Source: Marasmius tenuissimus (taxonomy: Eukaryota; Basidiomycota; Agaricomycetes; Agaricales; Marasmiaceae). Taken from it: a stretch of DNA of 64,000 nucleotides. The notes below the pieces were generated by a model. The model ran no database searches. It saw nothing but the letters and a program-made list of their open reading frames with translations, and had not been told where the DNA came from. Every line of letters begins with the position of its first letter. The first letter of the stretch is position 1. Position numbers and translations under genes: made by a program. Positions 23,601 to 42,972 of the stretch are shown one piece after another. The stretch covers positions 3,658,001-3,722,000 of the forward strand of contig JAQOTA010000053.1 in NCBI GenBank assembly GCA_029532415.1. Reading direction: 5' to 3'.

Positions 23601-26154
23601 ACCAAGAACACAGACTAGACAGTAGACATGCGGGGCCACCGGTCACCGGTCATTCTTGGCTACATGTATTAGACATATACTATAGAGTACGTAGAAGCAG
23701 ATCTGGGGAAATGAAAGGGGTCATTAAAGGCTTCTGTACACTCAGTAACAAGGACTGATCGTGAAAAAGAAGAGAAGATACCGCGAAACTCGCAGCAACC
23801 AGTAGTCAGAGTCCCGGCTCACCGGTCAAAGCTGCGGTACTGTGTCGCCTGCCTCCTGCTCCCTGGTGTCTAAAGAACGAGAGTCAAAAAGTCCCCTCCA
23901 ATCCGATTCTCCGATCTCATCGACAAAAGCTATTTCGGCCGTGTCAGTGGCGCAAGCACGCAGACTCGAGTAGACCGTGGCGAGGCAGCTTGTTTCCATC
24001 GTATCTACGGAGCGGTCGCCTTTTTTCAGTCCGTGTTGTGTCCCTGATTCTGATAATCAAACACTTACAGTGTGTAGATGCCTGCCTATAGGCTGCCCAA
24101 AGCGCTCATATTCGTTGCTCCTGAGTCCTCCGACTCCTCACTTCAGGTTCGTCGGTGGAACGAGATGAAGACTCCTCGTCGTTTAAGCCTTCGTGACCCG
24201 TTTATGTGTAAAAGCGACTTCGCAAAGCTCCCAAAACTTAATAACTACCTTTTAACCATGGCCACAATGCGAACAAGAGTTTACTCGTCGTCGGTAATCG
24301 CTAAGCGATCTCAATAATCCGCATGCTTCTACCGCCCATTGACCACGTCGAGAAATTCATTCCTGAGAATCCGGATTCCAATGCAGGTAGAACACGACGC
24401 GATTATGCAGGAAGAAGATTAGCACGAGAACATAAAAAATCGCTCAATGTCAGTACCCACATTTCTAAGCTACCCTGGGACGCGGAACAACATAGTCCTC
24501 CTGGCCTCGTGCAGAACGCGTGTCTGTACCAATAAAGCGAAGAGGCGGGAGAATGGGAATGAAACAAGAACATGAGTTTTGAGTGAGATCGACCAGGATC
24601 GGGGATCGAGCGAGCGAAGTAGTGAAGAGGTCGGTAATAGGACTTTGGAGTACATATACGAAGAGATGACCTAGGTATGAACCCTCAGAGCTCCAAGCCC
24701 TTAGCCCTATAACCACGCACATTCCCCTGGAACAACCGACTCGATCTCTGTGAGACTCCACATCACCAGTTCAGCAGGCAGCAAGACCCGAGAGCCGAAG
24801 TCGCGTTTATTTTGCGTGTACTCCTGTTAGAGATAGTGGAAATGAACAGAGAAGATCCAGCGTGCATTGTGAGAGTCGTTTTCTTCCTTATCTCCTCTGG
24901 GAGATAAAATTCGTAAAAAAGATAACCAGATTTTCCTCGTTGTTGCCTCGTGGACTATGAGCGACGAAGAGCACGAAAAGGAAAGAATATCCGTAGGGTC
25001 TTGGTTTTCTCTAGCGTACGAAAGTAGGAACGGTCATTCATGCAATGTTCCCCCTTGTTTCGATCGAGGACGGCTTTGTGGCTTCGGGCCTTCTGAGCCA
25101 CGCAGTGATATATATGTGGCCTCGTTTAAAGTCACATTGAACGTGGGTAGAACAAGGAGAAGCATAACGGAGTTTGAGGTCGAGGATCCGGAGCGATAAA
25201 AGCCTATCGATGTGAGATACACGTTCGGGAATCGACGAGTAGGATGTCTTGTGATGTTCATCAGTCTAGCCTGGAGCTTGGAGCCTAGAAAAGCAGCGAG
25301 AGCATTCTATCCGATAGTAGATCGTCCTTTTCCAGAGCAGCGAGCAAGACAGCGAGCGGAGGGTGGCGCAGCGGATTCAATAACAGCGACGGACCTTGCA
25401 CTAGGCGGTATCACATGAACAGTGATCGATTTTCCCAGTTCTTTTCCGTCGCGCTTACCGATCCTCGAACCGTTAATAATGACTCCTCCGCTCTTCAGCT
25501 CTTCGAGTCGTATGTAGTGCTCGCTTGAACCTTCCAGAATGTGATCTGCCATCCCGTTGACGAGTCATACATAAATAGTCCACCAAGGCCGAGCTATGCG
25601 TAAGCCGCCATTCAGTTCCAGGACATCTCCGAGCGGATAATTGGTGATGATGACAGCTTTCTTATGTATGGCATTGCATCTGTGCCAGGAACTGCGCCCG
25701 GTGAGTAACATGTCCAGTTTTAGCAATAAGTATCACCGAAACCCTGCGCACGAGGACCCTCAACCCAGATCTATCATCGCCATGAAAGAAGCTTTCTCGG
25801 GACAACCCAAATCCCTTCACGGTAGATTAGTCGATATTGAGAGTGTCCTTCAATGATCCCTAGATGGCACAGAACATAGAAAGGAATGAATGAAAATGAG
25901 AAAGGGAACGGATGACTGAATGAGTTGGAATGAATGAACCAACCGCATGGAGAGAACAAAAAAGCTTAGTAAGCCGATAGATCATTTTTCAGATACCGTT
26001 TATGGCAACGGCTTACGGCGTGACAGAGCCGCTGGTCGCTATATAGTATCCATCACTAACCCTCGGGTCGAATTTTGCCCTAAGCCCTGCCCACAGTTTT
26101 TTCTCTACCTCTACGTTCACCACCGTCCTTGGGGGTGCTTTCATGCTACGATAA
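20694..26154. other. 5.4 kb without a supported gene
   Basis: ORFs are short, overlapping and without family patterns. Two slightly better candidates were left uncalled: an 80-codon frame at 24957-25199 (+, MSDEEHEKERISVGSWFSLA) and an 81-codon frame at 25307-25552 (-). A TCGGAAGATTCCGAG box at 21129 is shared with the right arm. No LTR pair, transposase or reverse transcriptase motif was recognised. It may be decayed mobile DNA. Confidence 0.5.
22910..22927 (+). repeat. C18 homopolymer
   Basis: An uninterrupted run of 18 C. It is the longest C/G run in the window and a likely site of length error. Confidence 0.95.
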
Positions 26155-27684
26155 ATGTTGACTCTACTTACAGGCTCGTACTGCGACGTTTGCGCAGAGG
26201 AATTTAGCTCCCAACTTCCTCCTCACTGTATTCCGTGCGGTACGTGCTGTTTTTCTGCCTTACTCCGGCCGGAAGGGTCTCACCGAAAAAATTTTGGCTG
26301 ACTGAAAAATTTTCCCCCCATCCAGGCCACGTTTTGTGTGCAAGCTGTTGCAATACCATAGTCGAAAAGACCTCCCAACGACAACAACCTGCCTGTCCCT
26401 TTTGTCGAGAACATTTTACTACCGATGATGTTCGTTTAATTCGTACAGACTTTTCATCTAGTGCATGGAGCACCCCCCGTCGTCTTCCTGCTCCTCTGGA
26501 GACGCCCAACTACAACAAAATAAACAAAAATGATACCGCAGCCGCACACTGGGCAAAGCGGGAAGAGCGACTACTCTCAGAAGGCGGAGGTTCCCGCGTT
26601 CGTGAGGAGACTCGTCGTCTCGAAGTCAAGGTGGCACAGGTTGCCGCAAAAAAATGTTCCGTCGAAGAGGTTAGCACCCTTCACCAGGAACTCGAGGATT
26701 GGTTGAATTCGGCCGTCAAGGAGGCTGATCAGGTATTTCCCCCTCTCTTCGTCTGCGGAAATTTTTTGATCTGACTCACACGCGCGTTTAACTCAGACGC
26801 CCTCCCTCTCACTGAGTGCTGCTCTGTTGCGTGCCATTCTCATGAACCATGTGGTGCATACAGAGGCCACCAAGCACGCCAAAACGATAGAGTCCACACT
26901 CAAGGGCCGAATCGACGACTTGGAAATCTCTAACAGCAAGCTCGAGGCTGAACTTCGTCGGTGAGTACTTTCCATATGTCGATCAGATCGTGACCATTGA
27001 TTGACTTGTTTTCATTACCCTTGCCACTGACAGACAAGTAAGAAAATTTTGTGCCATGTGCATCCGTTCAAGCTGGATATTGACGTAACACTTTTTTAGC
27101 GCTCGGACTACAGCCAGAAGTCGCTAGAGTGCCAAACTCTTCGAACTGAGCTCAACAGGCTCAAATTGCTGGCGACTACCGTTAGCCCGACTTCTAGCCC
27201 CCCTTCCGTTTCGAGGCCAATGTCACCGCCTTCGCCTCCAGCCACTCCTTCACCTGTCTCACCTTACAATTCGACGACTGCTTCCACGACCGCTACGCCT
27301 TCACCGTCACGATACCACACGAGAACCACGTCCTTGCATGTCTCAAGCTCACGACCTTCTACGCCTGCACACCCTGTACGATCTCACACGCCATCAATAT
27401 TACGCTCCCATACTCCTGCAACACCGTTACGTATGTCAACGCCTGCTCCTCCGTCCACACTACGATCACATACCCCAGCGCCACCCGAGTATTCGCCTAA
27501 GTCCCGTAGGCTTTCTCAACCCCCACCACCCCCACTACCCACAAAAGTCGTCCGCTCTCTGTCCGACGAAAAAGCGGCGATCCACGAACGATGGATCCCA
27601 CCTTCAGCCCCGGATTACGGACGATCCCCGAGCAGGTTGTCGTCGAAAGCCACCCCAATCCGTTCGCCTTCGAGGATGAACTAG
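26155..27684 (+). CDS. RING finger protein 1 (RING, coiled coil, Ser/Pro-rich tail)
   Basis: Probable E3 ubiquitin ligase. The start ATG at 26155 gives MLTLLTGSYCDVCAEEF, matching the N-termini of four paralogues in this window. The C3HC4 RING spans about residues 10-60: CDVC, then CGHVLCASC across intron 26240-26325, then CPFC. A charged coiled coil follows (REETRRLEVKVAQVAAKK; LKGRIDDLEISNSKLEAEL). The last exon is a disordered tail with repeated RSHTP motifs and a PPPPPLP stretch. Introns: 26240-26325, 26733-26796, 26961-27033 and 27038-27099. Between the last two lies a 4-nt exon (27034-27037) needed to keep the frame into RSDYSQKSLECQTLRTELNR. Substrate unknown. Confidence 0.85.
27034..27037 (+). 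other. 4-nt microexon of RING gene 1
   Basis: The preceding exon ends CTTCGTCG before GTGAGT at 26961. The next clear exon begins CGCTCGGACTAC at 27100. Joining them directly gives an early stop. Inserting ACAA, flanked by CAG and GTAAG, restores Arg-Gln-Arg-Ser-Asp and the coiled coil. Confidence 0.6.
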
Positions 27685-28776
27685 TTATTCGGCTGGAACC
27701 TTGTTTTCTTTGTCTGCATTCTCCCCTTGCTTTTTCGCTTTTCTGTTTTCTTGTGTCTATTTCGTTCTGTCACGCGGATCCTCGTCTCTATCGCTACGAT
27801 ACCATACTTATAGTAACGTCTTAATTTGCTGTGTTTCTACGTTTTCTCTTTCCTCTTCGTTGTAACCATTTCCATGGACGTTCGATACCACACGGCCGGT
27901 TCACATAGATGGTCCAATATCTTTATTACTTTCCCCTGTCTGCTTTTTCTCCTTTTCTGTCTATCGTCGTCATCGACAGCCTATATTTTTCTGGCACGCT
28001 CGATGATACCTTCTGCTTATCGTCTTTCGCTGATGTTCCACATTGTTTCTGCTTAAGTGTTATCGATGGCAACCACTACTGGATTCGCCTTCTTTCATCC
28101 TTCGGCTTACCCTACCTTTTCGTTTGTTCTTGGATCTCTTTTCCTTTGTCTAGTCACTGGGCAGAACCAAAGTGGCACAACGGTCGGAACGCACTCTTCA
28201 TGTAGCAATACTTTTATTCATTTTTTAACTCGCTTTCATCAGTTGGATCTCCAGTATCAGCTCCCTCTCCCCCTCCCGAGACCTTAGTTCATCAACTGGC
28301 CTCGTCCCCCATAGACGTACGTACTTAGTAGCTTCAATGGTATTTTTGCTTTGAAGTTCGATCTCGGCGATCTCATCGCCTGTCCAAGACGATAAGATTA
28401 AAAACTTCTCGTCACACTGCGGATGTTCGTTGAACATCTTTCAACCACGGAGGCAAGCGCTAAAACAGGCGCTGATATTGTTCTTCCGCTTTGCTTTGCC
28501 CTGCTTACTGAAGACTGCCACATGCAGCACAGCGTTCGAATGTTTATTAAACTGCCCTTGACCTTGTACTTCTACCTTCAACCGGCCGTTGAACAAAATC
28601 GTCCCTTCCCTTTCCAACCGACCATATATCTTGGATACCCTACTTCGTCTCGACCCATCAGCCTTGGTTTCTGAATCAGCCAATCCGAATCGCTGAGCCT
28701 CGAGGATATTTTTTCGAACACCGATCGATTCCTTTGGGAGGCAATTCGGAGAGGTGGGCAAAGAAACCAGAAAACG
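27685..28776. other. Intergenic, T-rich
   Basis: Downstream of RING gene 1 the + strand is strongly pyrimidine-rich (27690-28290), with many short overlapping ORFs and no recognised protein. The segment next to 28777 serves as upstream flank of the PPTase-like gene. Confidence 0.55.
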
Positions 28777-29906
28777 ATGGCGCCACGTGAATGCCCAATA
28801 CTAGTATGGATGCTCTACCTCAACCGCGAATACACCAAAGCTGTGAGTCCACCCGTCCATAACAGCTCTTCTCGCCACACGGAGAGTAACAAAATGCCAA
28901 ACAGGAATACGATGCATGTTATACATGCTTGCAAGCTTGTGTTCCGGGATTCTCAGTACCCTATGCCCCAAAGGAGGCTGACTCGTTTCGTGCGTTGTGG
29001 TTTTCGTGTTTTCGCCACAGCTTATGGTTGACTGACACGGTTTGGTCCATATCAGGTTACTGTATCACCCAGCTTCTGCCGTTGCTGATGATGAGGCATA
29101 GAAGGATTCCGAGAAGCAAGTGGAGGGATAACACTACGCCAAATGGGAAGCACTGGATCGAACAGGTGCGCTGTACTCGTCGGACTGCTGCGAGTCATAC
29201 AGTGACTGATAATGATGATCATCCCTCACAGCTTTCGGACGACATGGGGCCCGAACGATACCTACATTCGATGATCGGATACCATTTGGTGTGGACGCAC
29301 TCGTTGTGTGGAATGGCAATGACACAAGGGCTGCAGAAGCGAGTCGTCAATATTGGGATGGGACTTCGGCCTTACAGCGTCGAACCGAGAGGAATTAGTG
29401 TCTCTGCGTACATTGAATCTCTTCACCACAAGGTAAGCATGCGGTTACCCTTCCCCACTATTGCTATTCACTTACCCTTGGATCGCTCTCCTCGTGTTCA
29501 GCTCACAGAACTCGAGATTAAATCCATATCCGAGGAGGGTCTTGCAGACGATGCGAGGTTGCGCCGTTTGTGCATCATTCTCACTCTCAAGGAAGCTTAC
29601 ATCAAAGCTATTGGCCAGCCCATAGGCTTCGACTATACCCGCTTAGAGTTCTGTGTTGGGGAGCAGTGGGCTAAAGGAGACGGGCATCCACTCCAGGGAT
29701 GGGAGTTCCGGATATTTCGTGTCGAGATTGGAGTCGCCAGACGGGATCAGCTCGTCCAGGAGAAGTATCAGTGTGCGACAGCATTCTTCAGGGGATCCAT
29801 GCAAAGCCAATTTGTGTTCTACGAGACCAGAGAAGACCTCGACTCTTGGGTGCAGTTCATCACAATTGACCAAATGCTCCGTGTAGTGCCGAAGCTAAGT
29901 GCTTGA
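28777..29906 (+). CDS. 4'-phosphopantetheinyl-transferase-like protein, key residues replaced
   Basis: Similarity to Sfp/AcpS-type PPTases, which load carrier proteins with phosphopantetheine. Exons: 28777-28842 (MAPRECPILVWMLYLNREYT), 28905-29165, 29232-29432 and 29502-29906; both later introns are multiples of three and open. Matching blocks are ITQLLPLLMMRHRRIP with TPNGKHW (substrate-side N half), GMAMTQGLQKRVVNIG, and RLCIILTLKEAYIKAIGQPI with GFDYTRLEFC. Departures from the family: the metal-binding Asp of the G-x-D motif appears as Gly (NIGMGL), the usual F-N-x-S-H-D block reads YHLVWTHSL, and the Trp before LKEA is Leu. The frame is nevertheless intact over about 310 residues. Either a non-catalytic relative or an early pseudogene. 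Confidence 0.65.
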
Positions 29907-30166
29907 CTGAAGATTCGCCCAAACGGCAAAATTGTAATCTCTCCTTCCTTATTTATTGATCTCTTCGAGCCCAGCTCAGAAATCCTCCCTTGCTATCCCT
30001 CGTCCCGTGCCCTTGCTATTCATGTGTCTCGCCTCATAAATTTCAGAGTAATTGCTCAGTACGATCTACGCAATGCGTGTACGTTATACGTAGCTGTATC
30101 CTCGGAATATTTCTATCTCTGTACGAATCAATATATTGTGTTTGGACTGCAATCAATTACAACGAA

Positions 30167-36246
<6,080 letters not shown>

Positions 36247-37090
36247 CCAGGGCGTACCATTGCTCGCTATGCGGAGACCTAAGCTATAAATACGGGGCGC
36301 ACACAGTATGCACACGTCTTCAGATTCAGAAACGGCACGCAACCGGTAAATAGTGACTCAACTATATTGCGTCACTAAAGGTTACTAATAGCCGTCCATG
36401 TAGATGGGAAACACGGCGTCGTAACCAGTTTCATGGGAGGAATACTGGGATAATGGTGCCAATTGAACGTTGAACGTCGAACTTTGAGACCCAGCGAAAA
36501 CTGAAAATGATTGAACAGGGTTAAGCGTAGTTGGGCCGGGCCCGAATATTGGCAATGGTATCAAAATTGCAATTGCAACATCGAACTATTCCCCACTATT
36601 CTGGACCCCATTCTATCAAAATAAGGCGATGGCGATTCCTGAATCCTATTGATACTTAGCTGTTCCTTGTTATTTATGCTGAAAGACAGCCAGAAATCGA
36701 ATGATTGCTTTCTACCGGTACCGCGCGTATGACACGACCTGACACGACTTCATATTGTACAACCATGTATGGTACGATACAGCAATAAGTACTCATTGAA
36801 CCTGAACAACGCTAGAGGCTGGAGGTAGGACTAGCATAGCCTGAATGATCTTGTCCCGCCACTCAGTCCAATATGGAGGAACGGGGCAGAAATATCAATC
36901 AAAGTGACGGAAATGTCCAATCCACAGCTGAGGATTTGACGAGTGATCTAATCTAATCATGATCATCGGGTCGCCCCGTAAACTCCGGGTGTATCGATCA
37001 TCGCCGCGACGACCCTTTGAAAGTCGAAGGTTGTACTTGAACCACCAACTACTAGCCCATATCTTGTCTTCCTAGTCCCACCGATTCAAA
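36247..37090. promoter_or_regulatory. Divergent promoter region, ABCC transporter / triosephosphate isomerase
   Basis: 844 bases between the two start codons. A TATA-type element, TATAAATA at 36285-36292 (TATTTATA on the - strand), lies about 40 bases before the transporter start codon. The TPI side lacks an obvious TATA box; CCACCAACTACTAGCC lies 45 bases before its ATG. No ORF of interest. Confidence 0.5.
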
Positions 37091-38111
<1,021 letters not shown>

Positions 38112-38492
38112 GCGACTCGTCGAGCGTCGAATCTCGATAGACTTTTATTTAGAATCGAAGACGCTGTAGGTAAAAAAAAAATGGCTGTATGTACTAAATA
38201 TCGACGACGATCGTGAAGAGAAACAATTGCAGAGAGCTCCTCGAGTTACATAAATGCTCCGAGCTGTTGTCGTTATTATTGTTCCCTATTGTTCCCTGAA
38301 GTTGTGGGACACACCAGGGTTGTGACTCCGAGTTGAGCATGCAAGTCTATGCAAGTCGTGTGTGATTGGCAGATTCCTTGCCTCGTGTCCGAAGATGGAT
38401 TACATCTCCCTTACTTCTGATTCATAATCCCTATGCAGGCGACTCACTAGGCTCTCTTCACTAACCGGATATCGAGCGACTATGCTTTGAAT
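38112..38492. other. Intergenic between TPI and RING gene 2
   Basis: TPI 3' end and upstream flank of the next gene. An A-run at 38173-38181; no gene. Confidence 0.5.
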
Positions 38493-41062
38493 ATGTTCAT
38501 ATACCATCTTTCTAGTGCCTGTGATGTTTGCCTACAATCCTACCGCGAAGAAGAACCCGCAAACAAACAACCCCATGTAATTCGTGAGTTGCGTTCCTTA
38601 CTTTTCAACCTGATCGTCGGTCACTGACTATAACAACAGCATGTTGTCACATCTTCTGCAAAGAGTGCGAGAGTCTATTCTCAAGCTTGTTACTCTTCCT
38701 AACCTTCATTCGCAGATGTTTGGAAGCAATCTTGACCACGACGACAGACGGCCAAGGACGGGGTCGCTGCCCACTGTGTAGGACACTCTTCGCTCGTACA
38801 GGTGAATTCCGCCTATTCTCGATATCACACAAGTCATCAAACCCCACGTTACAGGAATTAAGAAGCTCCATGTCGATGCACCAGCCGTTTCGAACGAAGA
38901 GTATGCCAATCATGGGTTGTTGCGAATGGTCTTGGAAGCATGGGATGATGCTGGAGAAGACTTGACAGCCTTGGTCACGCGAGTAGATAACTTCCTTCAC
39001 GAAAAGGAGGGGAATGAGGTACGTCATTGCATGGATGAAATGCAGAGCTATACTAACAGGAGGCATTCTAAAGTTTCTGAGCCTACGGAAAGTTCGACAA
39101 GCTGTTGCTGAGCGAGAACGAATGCAAGAACAGTTATCAGAGAACAAAACCATGATTCGTACAATGAAGAAGAAATTGAAGGCATTGGAGACGTCGAGAA
39201 TGGACGAAGCGGTGGTGTCGAAGGTGAAGGAGGTGTCGGCCCAGGAATTGGAGAGGTATGTTGCGATCTCGGGTTTGAGCCTCAATCAATTCACTTACCC
39301 CACCCCTAGTCAACTCGAAAGTTCCAGAGCAGAAGTGCATTCGTTGTGTGAATACATTGCTCAGATGGAAATTGAAGGGCGTCATGCGGTTCATCGAAGC
39401 AAAGGAAAGAGCAGAGCAAATACTACTCTTGAACCAAACCTCGGAGCGAGCACCTCACACAATCCCCTACCTCGACCTCCTCAGCCCATATATAGTTATC
39501 CTCTTGTTGAAGACAGTGACCCAGAAATGGCCCGTGCTATTGAAGAGTCTATGCGGCCCCAGCGCAATCATTACAACCAAGATTCGGGTCCCATAGCAGG
39601 TCCATCCCGCACTGATGCTATTGGGACCTCTCATACCTTGACCAATGGTCATGTTGCTACGCATAGCTCTGTTCCTTCCACATCCAGGCCCCATTCCAAT
39701 GGTGCAACCGATGTACACAGGACGCAGTCAGCCCGCAAAATTACCTCTAATCTACCTCACAACTACCCTAGACAAGGTCACATTTCTCCATCCCCTTCAC
39801 CTCCTCCACAGATCTTGATGCAACCTGGCCCAGTGGACTTGGATAGAATGGCCATGAGTGCTCCATCAGCGCCCGATATTTCTGAGCGGGACCTTTACGC
39901 CTTGCGAAGATCAGTTGAGGATATGGGCCTTCAGCACGCCGACCGTGATGCTTCCCGTAGAAAGTCACAACCCTCCCGTCGTCACAGGAGAGATGATGAC
40001 CGTAGCCGCAGAGGATGGGCTCGTGAAGCTGGGAGGCAGGAGCAGATGCGCGGAGTGACCGGCCTGGGATTGATCGACGAGAACCTCGACGAGGACATCG
40101 GTATCCACACCGAAGACCCTCGTGGAAGTGTGGCGCCGCAGACCTTCGAGTTCCCTGGCGCGAGAGCGGTGTCTTCCACTGCAACGAACTCCATGACGGG
40201 ATTCTCGGGGGCTCATCCCAGTGACCCTTCCTTCGACTCTCGCGTCCGTCAAGTGGTCGCTAATTCTTATCTTCCCGTCCATCAACCTCTACTCGACCTC
40301 GATGCTCAGTCTCTTCTATCGAATGAGACCACTGGGACTTGGCATTCTCAGCAACCAGAGTCTTCTGGTGAATCTCAGCGGCAGTCGGTGACTGCTGACA
40401 TCATGGTCACTCTGAACAACTTCTCCTCTCCTTCTGATACGAGTAGTATTATCAGTAGTATTAACAGCACGACTTTTCCAAACGCCTTCCTACCCCCCGT
40501 CGCTCCTTCGAGCAGCGGAAATCCCACATCGGTACCGTCACGAGCAAGCTTCCCGGACACGTCTATACCACCAGCTCTGCCCACTGTTGGGTCTTCAAGT
40601 ACCTCTCTCGGCTTTTTCCCGGCTGAAACCCCACGACCCAATGGTTCATCGGCCGCGACGTCTGCACCACGCAGTTCCCAGTCACAGAGGGAACGAGCGC
40701 GGCCACGGCCCACGAGGCATTCGACACAACCTGTTGGCATTAATACTCGCATTCACGACTCGTTGCGGGGCACCGGCCCACAAACAACTTTGGGCAATGC
40801 CCCGGCCCCCTCCTTCCATCTGTCCCAGACGCCTGCGAGTCGCCACACTTCGGCTTCGACTTTCTTCAGCACACCTATTGCCGAGGACCCTCAGGGCCAC
40901 AACAGTGACTTTGGGAACGCACTTGGGTTGGACCTGAGCCGGGACTTGGGAACAAATTCCCGACAAGCCTCATCACAGGGGAACCCACACCTCGTTGCTC
41001 CGCGACCTCGGGCATCTGCGCCTCATCAACACTTCCTCAGGTCGTTCAGCGGCGGCCTATGA
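38493..41062 (+). CDS. RING finger protein 2 (RING, coiled coil, long disordered tail)
   Basis: Same family as 26155-27684. The start at 38493 gives MFIYHLSSACDVCLQSYREE. The RING is completed across an intron (CCHIFCKEC) and closes with RCPLCRTLFARTG. A helical stretch with LLRMVLEAWDDAGEDLTALV leads into a coiled coil (QAVAERERMQEQLSENKTMI; MKKKLKALETSRMDEAVV). The intron before FLSLRKVRQ ends at an AAAG acceptor, with a TACTAAC branch-like box 16-22 bases upstream; this is the only choice I found that keeps frame. From about residue 230 on, more than 500 residues are Ser/Pro/Thr/Gln-rich and probably disordered. Largest of the five RING paralogues. Likely E3 ligase or scaffold; partner unknown. 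Confidence 0.85.
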
Positions 41063-41953
41063 GCCATGTGGTAACATGGTTTTTCTATCTTATATGTATT
41101 CACGAACCCACACATCATCTGCACGTTGCTGTCTCGCTCTGTCATGTTCTCGTCGCATCTTCTCATACGCTCGTTCCGCCAACGTTCCAAACCGAATGTA
41201 CACGAGTTGTTTTACCGTACACCACTCGTTTTTCTAATTTCTTGCTTATGAGGAGTCATCACACTGGAATAGCGCTGTATTTACTGTTTCTTCACTGATA
41301 TTGTTTTCATAGACGGAATGGATTAATAGATGAATTTTACCGCCCTGTGCTAGGTTAATGGAGAGGAAGCATCTTATCGATGGTACGCATATGTCATATT
41401 GCCCTCTCGACTCGATTTGGAGGCAAGGATGTCATGGAGTCGTCCAAAACCACGATGAAAGTCCAATCCAGGCAAGTGGTTAAGCGTGCTGCGCTAAAAC
41501 CAGCGGGCGGTGGTACAGCACTTTCATCGATCACAAATTCCCTTCTATACTCCCGAGACTACTAAGCGGCAAGACTCGCTATGATGTTCGAAGGACGTTG
41601 AATCACGTTCGTTCTTCTGTCACTCACCTAGAATCCGTTCATCTTGTCAACAGATCCGGGACTCACAGCTCCGGGCCAATCTCCCTTATTTCTGGTAGAA
41701 GCAGCCTCACCGTGTGCACCGTCATAGTATATTGATGCCGGAGTGGTCCTGAGATATCCGTGCTCTGCAGATAAAGCGAAGAGAGACGCACCCAAGTAGC
41801 GGAGTATGCTTGCAGCCAGGTGAGAGTCCAAGCGTGGGAAAGCGGGGAGGCGCCCTTTGGTGCCTTCTGTCGCCGCAGTCAGCAAACGTCATCGCACTAC
41901 CACCATCCACCGTCTATTAGCTTTAACTTATCCTCCAGTTGTCAGTCATTCAG
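41063..41953. other. Intergenic between RING gene 2 and R-SNARE
   Basis: No gene supported. An open frame at 41628-41885 (-) has protein-like composition but lacks an ATG and has a stop just upstream (see rejected list). The first 250 bases are T-rich and resemble a 3' region. Confidence 0.5.
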
Positions 41954-42972
41954 ATGTCGTTGGTACGTCTTTGATAATGGATAAGGAGGGTGGAGGTGTC
42001 TAATTCCCTGCTCTCCCAAGATACACGCACTGGTTGCCCGTGGTTCTACCATCCTTGCCGAACACAAAGCTGGCAGTCGTGACTTCTCACAAGGTGATCA
42101 TCATGCTGCTGGTACCAGACGAGGACTCACATGAACTATCATCGAAGCTACCCAGACGATCCTATCCAAGATACCGCCGAACAACAGGTGTGGTATCTCT
42201 TCGAATCCCATGCATTCAATCGCAAACTTACGACGTTCACACTACCATCCAGCAAGCTGACATATGTATGGGAACAATATTTGTTCCACTATGTTTCTGA
42301 GGGAGGATTCACGTACCTTGTGATGGCGGATGACTCTGCTGGAAGGTCCATAACTTTCTGCCGTTTGATGGACTGTGTTTGACGAATCTGGGTTTCTAGG
42401 AGGATGCCGTTCGCCTTCTTGGCCGAATTGCAGAGGCAGGTGTGGCATCTATATCAAGCTTTCACGTTCTGTAATGCTCACTTCCTTATTCAGTTTCTCG
42501 ATGCCCCCTCTTCCTCAGCGGCAGATCCTGAGCTTCCTGCATATGGCTTGCAAGGAAACTTCGGCCCTACAATTGCCTCCTTGATGCACACCTACAACAC
42601 CGCGCCTCCTGCCGATGAGATTCAGCGAGCACAGAGAGAGCTCAATCAAGTGAAGGATATCATGGTCCAGAATGTGGAACAGATTCTGAGCCGCGGTGAG
42701 CGGATTGAGCTATTGGTGGACAAGACGGATGTCATGGCGGGTCAGGCTACTGCCTTTAGAAGAGGCGCACGGAGCGTCAGAAGACAGATGTGGTGGCGGA
42801 ATCAGAAGATATTAGCCCTGAGTGTACTCGTAGGATTGGTGAGTCGCCCGGACAACTCCGATGGAATTTGTATATCCTTACCTTTTCCGTTCAGGTCATT
42901 CTCTGGATAATCGTCGCACAGTTTTGTGGCGCCGGCCTAAATCAGTGTGGATCGAAGTCTGACAAGTCGTGA
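41954..42972 (+). CDS. Longin-type R-SNARE, VAMP7 family
   Basis: Vesicle SNARE of the VAMP7/YKT6-like longin class, expected on endosomal or vacuolar transport vesicles. Exon 1 holds only ATGTCGTTG before GTACGT. The longin domain reads HALVARGSTILAEHKAGS, then SKLTYVWEQYLFHYVSEGGF, TYLVMADDSAGR and RMPFAFLAELQRQ. The SNARE motif (NQVKDIMVQNVEQILSRGER and IELLVDKTDVMAGQATAF) has the zero-layer Arg in LSRGER. A C-terminal anchor (ILALSVLVGL joined across an intron to VILWIIVAQFCG) and a short lumenal tail follow, with stop at 42970-42972. All splice junctions restore the family pattern. Single copy here. Confidence 0.93.

Noticed and set aside
25307..25552. 81-codon - strand frame considered as a retroelement fragment
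   Set aside because: No integrase, protease or reverse transcriptase residues could be pointed to.
41628..41885. 85-codon - strand frame upstream of the R-SNARE
   Set aside because: Begins at TTG with an in-frame stop just upstream, and no acceptor site found that would supply an earlier exon.
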